NCBI GenBank assembly: GCA_963717155.1
Contig: OY970326.1
Span: forward strand, 2,232,001-2,296,000
DNA: 64,000 bases
Reading direction: 5' to 3'
Source of the DNA: G963717155 sp963717155
GTDB lineage: Bacteria; Actinomycetota; Thermoleophilia; Gaiellales; JALYLC01
Positions within the stretch are counted from its first letter, which is position 1. Every line of letters begins with the position of its first letter. Positions 52,455 to 60,804 of this stretch are shown here, one piece after another. Under the pieces are notes generated by a model. It made no database searches. It was not told the DNA's origin and saw only the letters and a list, made by a program, of their open reading frames with translations. Both the position numbers and the translations under genes were made by a program.

Positions 52455-54367
52455 CAGGCCGCAGGATAGGCGGCGTGTGCGAGAAACTCGGCCACGTCGG
52501 CGAGCCTGTCGGTCCGGCGGGCCGGCGGGAGGCCCTCCAGCAGGGTCCGCGCGTACGACGCGGTGCGAAGGCGGCCATCGAGCACGGCGACGACGCCGCG
52601 ATCGAGCTCCCCGCGCAGCAACCGGCCGTATCCCTGACGCAGCGCGAGCATCGCGGCCGGAACCTGGTAGTCGGCGAAGGGCGAGCCACCCTCGCGCGCG
52701 ATCCGCTCGCAGCGCGCCTCGACGAGCGGATCGCCGGGGGAGGCGAACGGCAGGCGGTCGATCACGACCAGCGAGCACGCCTCGCCGGGAACGTCCACTC
52801 CCTGCCAGAAGCTCTGGGTCGCGAAGAGCACCGAGTGCACGTCCGAGCGGAAGCGCTCGAGCAACCGCTCCCGGGGAGCCTCTCCCTGTCGCAGCACGGT
52901 GAACCGTCGCAGGCGCGCCGCTGCCAACGCGTGCACCCTGTCCAGCGCACGGTGGCTGGTGAACAGGCAGAGCGCCCTCCCGCGGCTGGCCTCGCACAGG
53001 CGCACGACGTGCTCCGCGACCGCGCGCTCGAACCCCGGCGCACGCGGATCGGGCGCATCGGACGGCAGGTACAGGAGCGCCTGCTCGGCGTCGTCGAACG
53101 GCGAGGGAAGCTGCAGCTCGCGGGCTCCGTCGATCCCCAGCCGGCGCCGCACGAACCCGAGATCGTCACCTGTCGCCAGGGTCGCGGAGCACAGCACGGC
53201 GCTGCCGATTCGATCCCACAGCGCCTCGCGCAGCACCTGGCCGACCATCACCGGAGCCGCGCACAGGCGAGCGCCGGTCTCGCTCCGCTCGCTCCACACG
53301 ACGGTCTCGTCGGGGTCGGCGTCGAGGCAGCGCTCGAGCGCAGAGGCCAGGCGCAGCGTCTGACGGGCGACGAGATCGCACTCGTCACCCGCGCCCTCGA
53401 GCCGTGCGGCAAGCGTCGAGAGCGCGTCGCGCAGCCCGCTCGTCGCTCCGACGGGCAGCGCCGCGACATCGGGCGGCCGCAGGCGGCGGCGCGACTCCGG
53501 GTAGCCGAGCGCAGCTGCCAGCTCCGCGCCGTGGCGCTCCATGTCGACCAGATCCGCGCTCGGACGCGTCGTGCCATCGCGCTCGCAGGCGCGCTCGATC
53601 TCGCGCGACAGCCGCACGAGATCGGAGGCGCCGACGCGCGCGCCGAGCCACTCTGCCGCCACGTCCTCGAGCTCGTGCGCCTCATCGAAGACGACCACGT
53701 CGTGCTCGGGCAGCACGCCGATCCGGCCGTCCGAGGCCAGTCGCAGCCCGAGGTCGGCGAAGTACAGGGCGTGGTTGACGAACACGATCTCGGCCTCGCC
53801 CGCTCGCGCGCGAGCGCGCTCGGAGAAGCAGGTGGACTGCAGCGCACAGCGCGCTCCGCGACACCGCTCGGGGCCGACCGAGAGCTCGCCCCACAGGCCG
53901 GCCGGCGGCGCGAAGTCGAGCTCGGCGCGATCACCTGTCACGGTGCTCGAGAGCCACGGGCGCAGCCGCTCGAGCGCAGCCGGATGATCGAGGTCGACGA
54001 GGCGCTGCTCGACGTCGACCGCCGCGAGCCGGCAGACGTAGTTCCCGCGGCCCTTCAGGACCACGGCGTCGATGCTGCGTCCGAGCGCCGCCTCGGCCAG
54101 CGGCAGGTCATCGTGCAGGAGCTGTGACTGCAACGCGCGCGTGGCGGTCGAGATCACTACGGTGCGACCCGCGCTGGCTGCGGGGATCAGGTAGGCGAGG
54201 CTCTTACCCACTCCCGTTCCCGCCTCGCACACGAGCGCGCCACCGTGCTCGAACGTCTCGGCGACCGCGTCCGCCATCGTCCGCTGGGCGGCCCGCTCGC
54301 GAAAACCAGGCCAGGCTCGCGAGAGCGGACTGTCGGCTGCGAGAGATTCAGTCGGGAACACGGACAC
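52454..54367 (-). CDS. DinG/XPD-type ATP-dependent helicase with Fe-S cluster
   Basis: 637 residues, SF2 helicase. Q-motif region FRERAAQRTMADAVAETFEH, Walker A CEAGTGVGKSLAYLIPAA, Fe-S ligands in NYVCRLAAVDVE and ERCRGARCALQSTC (four Cys), DEAH box VVVFDEAHELEDVA, and motif VI region AILALRQGYGRLLRGELDRG (QxxGRxxR). 5'-3' DNA helicase linked to repair of R-loops or D-loops. Starts at GTG 54367, divergent from trxB. Confidence 0.92.
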   Translation of the reverse strand: MSVFPTESLAADSPLSRAWPGFRERAAQRTMADAVAETFEHGGALVCEAGTGVGKSLAYLIPAASAGRTVVISTATRALQSQLLHDDLPLAEAALGRSIDAVVLKGRGNYVCRLAAVDVEQRLVDLDHPAALERLRPWLSSTVTGDRAELDFAPPAGLWGELSVGPERCRGARCALQSTCFSERARARAGEAEIVFVNHALYFADLGLRLASDGRIGVLPEHDVVVFDEAHELEDVAAEWLGARVGASDLVRLSREIERACERDGTTRPSADLVDMERHGAELAAALGYPESRRRLRPPDVAALPVGATSGLRDALSTLAARLEGAGDECDLVARQTLRLASALERCLDADPDETVVWSERSETGARLCAAPVMVGQVLREALWDRIGSAVLCSATLATGDDLGFVRRRLGIDGARELQLPSPFDDAEQALLYLPSDAPDPRAPGFERAVAEHVVRLCEASRGRALCLFTSHRALDRVHALAAARLRRFTVLRQGEAPRERLLERFRSDVHSVLFATQSFWQGVDVPGEACSLVVIDRLPFASPGDPLVEARCERIAREGGSPFADYQVPAAMLALRQGYGRLLRGELDRGVVAVLDGRLRTASYARTLLEGLPPARRTDRLADVAEFLAHAAYPAA

Positions 54368-54441
54368 GAAAGGTAACGTTCGAGCCGGTGGTACCTGCGT
54401 GGCCCCTTCCGCCGCGCTCGACCGGTCTCACGAAGGAACGC

Positions 54442-55395
54442 ATGAACGACGTACACGAGGTCATCGTCATCGGAGGCGGCCCGGCCGGGTACACGGCCGC
54501 CCTGTATGCCGCTCGCGCCAATCTCCACCCGCTGGTGTTCGAGGGCTTCCAGTCGGGAGGCCAGCTCATGATCACCTCGGACGTCGACAACTACCCAGGA
54601 TTCCGCGACGGGATCCTCGGGCCCGAGCTGATGGCGCAGATGCGCGGCCAGGCCGAGCGGTTCGGCACCGCGTTCATCACGGACGACGTGACCCGCGTCG
54701 ACTTCTCCTCCACGCCGCACAAGGTGTACGTCGGAGAGCAGGAGTTCCAGGCGCACGCGGTGATCGTCGCGACCGGAGCGTCGGCGCGTCAGCTCGGCCT
54801 GCCGGGCGAGCGTGCCCTGCAGGGCAGGGGCGTCAGCTACTGCGCCGTCTGCGATGCCGCCTTCTTCCGCGGCCAGCGCGTGATCGTCGTCGGCGGGGGC
54901 GACTCCGCGATGGAGGAGGCGACGTTCCTGGCGAAGTTCGCCTCGGAGGTCGTCCTGATCCACCGACGCGACGAGTTCCGGGCGTCGCGGATCATGGTCG
55001 ACGCGGCCCGCAGCACGCCGAACCTCGAGATCCTGACGCCGTACACGATCGAGGACGTGCTGGGCGTCGAGGACGGCAAGGTGAGCGGCGTCCGGTTGCA
55101 GCACGCGGTCACCGGCGAGGAGCGGATCGAGGAGGCCAGCGGCTTCTTCGTGGCGATCGGCCACGACCCGAACACCGGCATCTTCCTCGACTGGCTCGAG
55201 CACGACGCGAACGGCTACCTCGTGTGCGAGCCCGGATCGACGCGCACGAAGGTCGACGGCGTGTTCGCGGCCGGCGACGTGCAGGATCACGTCTACCGGC
55301 AGGCCGTCACCGCGGCCGGCTCGGGCTGCATGGCGGCCCTCGACGCCGAGCGCTGGCTCACGGCCCGCGCCCGTGCGGCAGTCGCGGCGGGCTGA
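54442..55395 (+). CDS. trxB: Thioredoxin reductase
   Basis: 317 residues. FAD motif VIVIGGGPAGYTAALYAARA, GGQLMITSDVDNYPGF, redox-active CAVCDAAFF (Cys-x-x-Cys), NADPH motif VVGGGDSAMEEATFLAKF and GVFAAGDVQDHVYRQAVTAAGSGCMAA. NADPH-dependent reduction of thioredoxin in the cytoplasm. ATG 54442 after GAAGGAAC. Coupled to the PAS protein downstream by a one-base gap. Confidence 0.95.
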   Translation: MNDVHEVIVIGGGPAGYTAALYAARANLHPLVFEGFQSGGQLMITSDVDNYPGFRDGILGPELMAQMRGQAERFGTAFITDDVTRVDFSSTPHKVYVGEQEFQAHAVIVATGASARQLGLPGERALQGRGVSYCAVCDAAFFRGQRVIVVGGGDSAMEEATFLAKFASEVVLIHRRDEFRASRIMVDAARSTPNLEILTPYTIEDVLGVEDGKVSGVRLQHAVTGEERIEEASGFFVAIGHDPNTGIFLDWLEHDANGYLVCEPGSTRTKVDGVFAAGDVQDHVYRQAVTAAGSGCMAALDAERWLTARARAAVAAG

Positions 55396-55396
55396 C

Positions 55397-55873
55397 ATGG
55401 CGTTCTTCATCTGTCCGAACTGCGCCACTCGGGTGCTCGACGCCGACGGCCTCGAGGGACTCTCGAACCAGCCGGTCGGCTGCCACCGCTGCGGGTTCGG
55501 GTTCCTCTTCCAGATCCTCGAGGACTGGTTCCCGCCCGCCGGCGCCGGATTGCTCGCATGCGACAAGGACGCCCGCATCCTGTCGGCCGGCCGTGGCGTC
55601 TTCGAGCTGACCGGCTATCCCGAGCGCGTCCTCATGGGTCGCGACATTCGCGAGGCCCTCGGGATGCACGGATTCCCCGACGACAAGGATCCCATCGCGC
55701 TCGTGCTCGAGTGGGGCGTGCGCCAGCTCGACCTGCATCTCCTGATCCGCCACAGCGTCGGCCACGACAAGGCGGTTCGCTGCGACCTCTTCCCCGCCTA
55801 CGACGAGGACGGTGGACTGCTCTGCTCGATCGCGCCGCTGCTGGTCGCAGAGACACTCTCAGGAGATTCTTAG
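55397..55873 (+). CDS. Zinc-ribbon and PAS domain protein
   Basis: 158 residues. N-terminal CPNCATRVLDADGLEG...GCHRCGFGF is a Cys-x-x-Cys x2 zinc ribbon; residues ~50-145 form a PAS-like domain (LLACDKDARILSAGRGVFELTGYPERVLMGRDI). Without an output domain, it may sense redox or bind a partner. The preferred ATG 55397 is two bases after the trxB stop, suggesting linkage to thiol redox control. Confidence 0.8.
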   Translation: MAFFICPNCATRVLDADGLEGLSNQPVGCHRCGFGFLFQILEDWFPPAGAGLLACDKDARILSAGRGVFELTGYPERVLMGRDIREALGMHGFPDDKDPIALVLEWGVRQLDLHLLIRHSVGHDKAVRCDLFPAYDEDGGLLCSIAPLLVAETLSGDS

Positions 55874-56030
55874 GGCTCTACTCACAAAGCACCAAAAAAC
55901 CTAACAGTCGAAGTGCGCGAAATCTAACGAATTCGTTTGCAATCGCCCCTACAGTCGGGAGCGGTTATTCCCGAATCCTTCCTCTGGGTGATTGGTGGGC
56001 GTGGGGTCGTCTGCCGATTGCGTCCAAGAG
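55874..56030 (+). promoter_or_regulatory. AT-rich promoter/5' leader before the exported-protein operon
   Basis: The stretch holds the most AT-rich sequence of this part of the window (around CAAAGCACCAAAAAACCTAA and CGAATTCGTTTGCAATCG) after the PAS gene. No known riboswitch class could be matched by eye. It probably contains the promoter for the 56.0-62.8 kb operon. Confidence 0.35.
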
Positions 56031-56054
56031 CGCCGGCGTCCGCCGGGCGTTTTT
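56031..56054 (+). terminator. Terminator-like hairpin in the leader of the repeat-protein gene
   Basis: CGCCGG...CCGGGCG can form a six-base-pair stem with one bulge and a six-base loop, followed by five T. It ends 18 bases before the TTG start, so it could be an attenuator or the terminator of the upstream trxB-PAS operon. Confidence 0.4.
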
Positions 56055-56072
56055 CATTCTTGGGGGGAAGGC

Positions 56073-58454
56073 TTGCCACAATCCACGAGGATCAGGTTCC
56101 GCCGTTCGGTCGCCGTGCTCATCACGCTCGGCGCGCTCGCAGGCGGATCGCTCGCGACGGCGAGCGGCGCACTCGCGTCCGATCTCATCGTGCTCGCGCC
56201 GGATAGCGCAACGCTCTCGGGCGGCGTCTCCTTCGACCACGTCTACGTCGCCGAAGGAGCCACGGTGCGCCTCGCCGGCGACACGACGCTCACGGCCAAC
56301 GACGTGTACTTCGCAGCTGGCTCGAGCCTGCGCACATGCTTCGTGCAGGGCGTCGGCGACAACGCGTGCACCGCGGGTCGCAGCCTGACCATCCGGTCGG
56401 CCGGCGAGATCACCCTCGGCAGTGGAATCAGCCTCGTGGGCGGCACCGGGACACCGCGCCCGGGCGGGAGCCTCGTGCTCCAGGGAACCGCGATCACGGT
56501 CGGCGGGGGAATCGACACGTCCGGCTCGAACGGCGCCGGCTCCGGGTACGTCATCATCAACGGGTCCGGCCCGGTCTCCGTCTCGTCCAACCCGTTCCAG
56601 GCCTCGATCAACGCGCCGGGCGGAGCGGTCTCGATCCACGGTTCCAGCATCGCGCTCTCCGGCGACCTCAACACCGCTGGAGCCGACGCGACGATCCTGA
56701 GCGGCGGCCTGGTCGACCTCGAGACCGGCGGCCCGCTGACGGTCCGCGGGAACATCAACGCCAGCGGGCATGACAATCCCGCCGGGAACGGCGCGGCGGT
56801 CACGCTGCGCGGCAGCGATGTCCGCGCCGGCCGCATCGACGCGAGCGCAGGGTCGTCGACGACGGGTCCTGCGGGTGTCCCCGGGACCGTGGACGTCGGC
56901 GGCACGACCTCCGTCTCGCTGAGCGACTACATCGACACGCGCGGCGCGTCCGGCGCGAGCGGGTTCCCCGCCTCGGGCGGCGCCAACGTCGGCATCAAGA
57001 GCGCAGGCCCCGTGACCATCGGAACCGTGTTCGCGACGGGCGCGAGCGCCGACTCCGCACCTCCGGGCGGCGCAGGCAACATCGGGATCACCGGTGCCGG
57101 CGTGGCGACCGGACAGCTGTGGGCGAACGGCGGCAACCGGACCGGCGCGTCAGCCGGGCCGGGAGCAACCGGCAGCCTGATCGCGGTCACGTCGACCGGA
57201 CCTCTCTCCGTCGACGAGGCAGAGGCGAACGGCGGCAACAGTGCAGGATCCGGCGTCCCGGGTGCGCGCGGTGGTGAGATCGACCTCACCGGCGACGGCG
57301 TCTTCACGTCCGAGCTTCGCACGACGCCGGGGACGTCGGCCGGCAGCTCTCCCGGTGGCGCGGCAGGCCCGATCCACGTGACCGGCAAGTCGTTCGTCAC
57401 GATCCTCGGCGGTGGCGTCTTCGCGAACGGCGCCAGCGCGTCCGGAGGAGCGACGAACCCGCCCGACTTCGGCGGGGCGGGAGCCGTCGTCACGATCCAC
57501 GCCACGGCCGGTCCGCTCTCGCTGGGAAGCCCGATTCGCACCTCTGGCGGCAACGGCGGCAACGCGCCGGCCGGAGCCAAGGCAGGCGTCGGCGGCGCGG
57601 GTGGCGCCGTCGATCTCGTCGGCACGCCGATCGATCCGCTCGCGGGCATCGTCACGGACGGCGGCGACGGCGGCTCGTCGAACAACAACACCGACCTCAT
57701 GGGCAACGGCGGCGCGGGCGGCTCGGTGCACGCGTGGTCGGAGACGCCCATCTTCGGCGGGCTTCGCTCGATCTCGACCGCGGGCGGCGCCGGCGCGCCT
57801 CCCGGCGTCGACGGCGCACAGCTGCAGGACTCGGGACCGACCGGGCTCTCGGTAGACACCACCGGGCGCCTCAGCTTCACATCCCAGAGCCCGGCGGCGC
57901 AGGGCTTCAACATCCTGCGCTCGCTGGCGGGTGCCGCCGCGACGGTCGTGCTGACGACGGCCGGTACCTCGGCGCTCACGGTCCCCGCGACGGCCATGTG
58001 CCAGCCCGTGACCTACCAGGTCGTTGCGTTCCAGAACGCGGTCGGATGGACCTCGCCTGCAACGGCACCGGTCGCCTGGACGCGGCAGCCCTCGGCGACG
58101 CAGCGCTGCACCGACGCCCCGTCGCTGATCCAGAACAGGAAGGTCGTACTCAAGCAGGCCAACCTGAAGAAGAAGAAGGGCGCGATGTCGTTCGTCGTCC
58201 AGACCAACGGCATCGGAACCATCGCCGCGACGGCCACGTCGAAGGGTGTCAAGAAGCCCCTCGCGGTCGCGGCGATCCCGATCGCCAAGGCCGGCACGCT
58301 GACGATCAAGCTCAAGCTCGATCTGAAGCCCAAGCTCAAGTTCAAGCTCGTCAAGGGGCACCAGGTCGCTCGCGTGTCCATCAAGCTCGTGGCTGCCGCA
58401 CCGACGGGTAGCTCCAAGACCTCGATCACCGTTCCGGTGGAGGTGCGCAAGTGA
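56073..58454 (+). CDS. Large secreted Gly/Ala/Ser-rich repeat protein
   Basis: 793 residues. Signal peptide (RRSVAVLITLGALAGGSLAT ending SGALA). The middle consists of ~20-30-residue imperfect repeats rich in GG, SG and AG with alternating valine/isoleucine (for example GSLVLQGTAITVGGGIDTSG, GGAVSIHGSSIALSGDLNTA), as expected for a right-handed beta-helix. A C-terminal basic beta domain (residues ~690-793; KKKKGAMSFVVQTNGIGTIA, LKLDLKPKLKFKLVKGH) may bind the cell wall or polysaccharide. TTG start with GGGGGAAGG upstream; longer frame from 55992 is not supported. GTGA overlap with the next gene. Confidence 0.82.
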   Translation: MPQSTRIRFRRSVAVLITLGALAGGSLATASGALASDLIVLAPDSATLSGGVSFDHVYVAEGATVRLAGDTTLTANDVYFAAGSSLRTCFVQGVGDNACTAGRSLTIRSAGEITLGSGISLVGGTGTPRPGGSLVLQGTAITVGGGIDTSGSNGAGSGYVIINGSGPVSVSSNPFQASINAPGGAVSIHGSSIALSGDLNTAGADATILSGGLVDLETGGPLTVRGNINASGHDNPAGNGAAVTLRGSDVRAGRIDASAGSSTTGPAGVPGTVDVGGTTSVSLSDYIDTRGASGASGFPASGGANVGIKSAGPVTIGTVFATGASADSAPPGGAGNIGITGAGVATGQLWANGGNRTGASAGPGATGSLIAVTSTGPLSVDEAEANGGNSAGSGVPGARGGEIDLTGDGVFTSELRTTPGTSAGSSPGGAAGPIHVTGKSFVTILGGGVFANGASASGGATNPPDFGGAGAVVTIHATAGPLSLGSPIRTSGGNGGNAPAGAKAGVGGAGGAVDLVGTPIDPLAGIVTDGGDGGSSNNNTDLMGNGGAGGSVHAWSETPIFGGLRSISTAGGAGAPPGVDGAQLQDSGPTGLSVDTTGRLSFTSQSPAAQGFNILRSLAGAAATVVLTTAGTSALTVPATAMCQPVTYQVVAFQNAVGWTSPATAPVAWTRQPSATQRCTDAPSLIQNRKVVLKQANLKKKKGAMSFVVQTNGIGTIAATATSKGVKKPLAVAAIPIAKAGTLTIKLKLDLKPKLKFKLVKGHQVARVSIKLVAAAPTGSSKTSITVPVEVRK

Positions 58455-59368
58455 AGATCGCTCTCGGGGCGGGCACCGCCCTCGTCGCCGCGCTGGCGCT
58501 GACCGCACCCGCGGGTGCTGCGTGCATCAAGCTCGGTGTCTACCAAGACAACGTCACGAAGACGCTCGTCCCGCTGTCGAAGGCGGTCGGGCCGGGCATC
58601 AAGACCGTGTCCGTGTACGTGACGGCGGGAACGGGGCTCGATCCGCGGCTCATCACGCTCGCGAACTCGAAGAAGCTGACGATCCTCGTGAGCTGGATGC
58701 CCGACAAGGGCAAGGACGGACCGGCAGGCAAGTCGTACTCGCTGTCCGCCATCGCGAAGGGCAAGTTCGATGGCGGCCTGCGGGCGCTCGGCGCGCAGCT
58801 CGCCACGCTGAAGAAGGCGCCGATCGTGCGTCCGATGCCCGAGCCGAACACCCCGTGGTACGCGTGGTCGGGCGGCGTCGCGGGCAACACGCCGTCGAGG
58901 TACGTCAAGGCCTGGAAGCACGTCCGCAGCGTGCTGCGCAAGGCCGATCCGAAGGTGCGCCTGCTATGGGCGCCGTATGCGCGGAGCGTGCCCGACACCC
59001 CGCAGAACACGATCGCCTCGTACTTCCCGGGCGCCAAGAACGTCGACCTCGTCGGCGCGAGCGCCGCGAACTTCGGCACGACGAAGGGTCTCGCCTGGTC
59101 GACGCCGATCGACCTGTTCGCGACCGCATACACGACGATCGAGGGTCTCGCGAAGAAGCCGTTCTGGATCGCCGAGACCGGCTCGACCGCCAAGGGCGGC
59201 GACCAGCGCGGCTGGATCCAGTCGCTCGGCGCGCTGCACACCACGATGCCCAGGCTCGCCGGCGTCGTGTGGTTCGACGTGAAGGATCCGCACGGCGACT
59301 TCCGCCTCCGGGCGACGCCGGCCGCCACCTCCGCGTTCAAGGGACTGCTCAAGGGGGCCTGCAAGTGA
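58451..59368 (+). CDS. Secreted GH26-like glycoside hydrolase
   Basis: 305 residues with signal peptide (ALGAGTALVAALALTAPAGA). Layout as in GH26 beta-mannanase-like TIM barrels: IVRPMPEPNTPWYAWSG carries the likely acid/base Glu, PKVRLLWAPYARSVPD a barrel strand, and PFWIAETGSTAKGG the likely nucleophile Glu; VVWFDVKDPHGDFRL closes the barrel. Canonical His before the acid/base is absent (MPEPN instead of HEMNG), so substrate and activity are uncertain. GTG start overlaps the repeat gene (GTGA). Confidence 0.75.
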   Translation: MKIALGAGTALVAALALTAPAGAACIKLGVYQDNVTKTLVPLSKAVGPGIKTVSVYVTAGTGLDPRLITLANSKKLTILVSWMPDKGKDGPAGKSYSLSAIAKGKFDGGLRALGAQLATLKKAPIVRPMPEPNTPWYAWSGGVAGNTPSRYVKAWKHVRSVLRKADPKVRLLWAPYARSVPDTPQNTIASYFPGAKNVDLVGASAANFGTTKGLAWSTPIDLFATAYTTIEGLAKKPFWIAETGSTAKGGDQRGWIQSLGALHTTMPRLAGVVWFDVKDPHGDFRLRATPAATSAFKGLLKGACK

Positions 59369-60804
59369 CCCGCGTGGTGAAGCATCGCAAGAAGGTCGTC
59401 AAGCAACTGAAGTTCCACGAGCGCCGGCGGCGCCTGCACGTACCTCCCGCTCCGACGACGACAGGGGTCAACGCGCTGTCGATGACCCAGCCGATGGTCG
59501 ATCGCCTGTTCTGGCGGGCCGGCTTCGGGCCGAGCGCGACCGATCGGCAGAAGTGGGTCGGCAAGCCGGTGAGCGACGCCGTCGACTACATGCTGTCGAC
59601 TCCCGGCCAGCCGTTCGTCGGCGCGAACGGGACGAACGGCGGGAAGCCGCTCGATCCGTTCGGAGACGACACCGACCTCGTGCTGAGCTGGGTCGACCAG
59701 ATGATCCGCACGCCCAACCCGCTGGTCGAGCGCATGACGTTCTACTGGCACCGCCACTTCTCGAACTCGCGGATGGACGTGTCTCCTCCGCAGCTGCTGG
59801 CGAACCAGAACAACCTGTTCCGCGGCTACGCGGACCTCTCGAGCAAGCCGTCGGCCGACTTCAAGAGCCTGGCCATGGACATCTCGACGAACCCGTCCAT
59901 GCTCCGCTACCTGACCGGCGAGTCGAACGTCGCGGGCGCACCGAACGAGAACTACGCGCGCGAGCTGATGGAGCTCTTCACGCTCGGGCCGGTGAATGAC
60001 GCGGGCCAGCCGAACTACAGCGAGGACGACGTCCACCAGCTGGCGAAGGCGCTGACGGGCTGGCAGATCAACGACACCGACCCGAACAACGCGTCGAGCT
60101 ACTTCACGACGAGCCGCTGGTACAACGGACCGAAGCTCGCACTCGGCAAGTACGGGAACTGGCGGACGCCCGATGTCGTCGCGCTCGTCCTCTCGCAGCC
60201 GAACCACCCGACGTACCTGGTACGGAAGCTCTGGGGCGAGTTCATCCCCACGTCGCCCGATGCGCCGACGCTGACCGATCTCACGTCGACCTACACGACG
60301 AACGGCATGCAGATCAAGCCGCTGCTGCGGAAGATCCTGACCCATCCCGACCTGTTCGCGTCGATCGACGAGCCGAACATGCTGAAGACCCCCGTCATCT
60401 ACGCGGTCGGGGTCATGCGCGCGCTCGGCCTCGGGATCACCGACTCGACGGTCGCCGACTACCTCGGCGCGATGGGTCAGACACCGTACTTCCCGCCCAA
60501 CGTCTCGGGCTGGGAGGGTGGACTCTCGTGGCTCAACACGAACACGGCGCTGGCGCGCTGGGGCTTCGTCGCCCAGCTCATCACGTCGGGACCGAAGATC
60601 GCCGACGTGGTCGGCGAGACGACGCAGGCCGCCTATGACCGCGCGTACCTCGCGGTCGGCTCGCCGTGGCTCGCCTCGGGGACGCGCGACCAGATCCTCG
60701 CGGCGGCGACGCGCATGCCATCGAAGACGCCCACCCAGCGCCAGCAGCGCCAGCAGGTGCTCCGCACCCTGATGCTCGCCGGTCCCGACGCCCAGGTGAT
60801 GTGA
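59365..60804 (+). CDS. DUF1800 family protein
   Basis: 479 residues. LFWRAGFGPSATDRQKWV opens the family core; MTFYWHRHFSNSRMDVSPPQ and NENYARELMELFTLG are DUF1800 hallmarks, along with LAKALTGWQI. Basic N-terminus without a clear signal peptide. DUF1800 is nearly always paired with DUF1501, as here. Function unknown. GTG start overlaps the GH26-like gene and TGATG couples it to DUF1501. Confidence 0.9.
   Translation: MTRVVKHRKKVVKQLKFHERRRRLHVPPAPTTTGVNALSMTQPMVDRLFWRAGFGPSATDRQKWVGKPVSDAVDYMLSTPGQPFVGANGTNGGKPLDPFGDDTDLVLSWVDQMIRTPNPLVERMTFYWHRHFSNSRMDVSPPQLLANQNNLFRGYADLSSKPSADFKSLAMDISTNPSMLRYLTGESNVAGAPNENYARELMELFTLGPVNDAGQPNYSEDDVHQLAKALTGWQINDTDPNNASSYFTTSRWYNGPKLALGKYGNWRTPDVVALVLSQPNHPTYLVRKLWGEFIPTSPDAPTLTDLTSTYTTNGMQIKPLLRKILTHPDLFASIDEPNMLKTPVIYAVGVMRALGLGITDSTVADYLGAMGQTPYFPPNVSGWEGGLSWLNTNTALARWGFVAQLITSGPKIADVVGETTQAAYDRAYLAVGSPWLASGTRDQILAAATRMPSKTPTQRQQRQQVLRTLMLAGPDAQVM

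Noticed and set aside
56031..56054. c-di-GMP or other known riboswitch in the leader of the repeat-protein gene
   Set aside because: None of the conserved cores I know (for example of c-di-GMP-I, ydaO, cobalamin) can be aligned; only a terminator-like hairpin is supported.
55965..58508. Minus-strand ORFs opposite the repeat protein
   Set aside because: Low-complexity shadow of Gly/Ala/Ser codons; no family motif.
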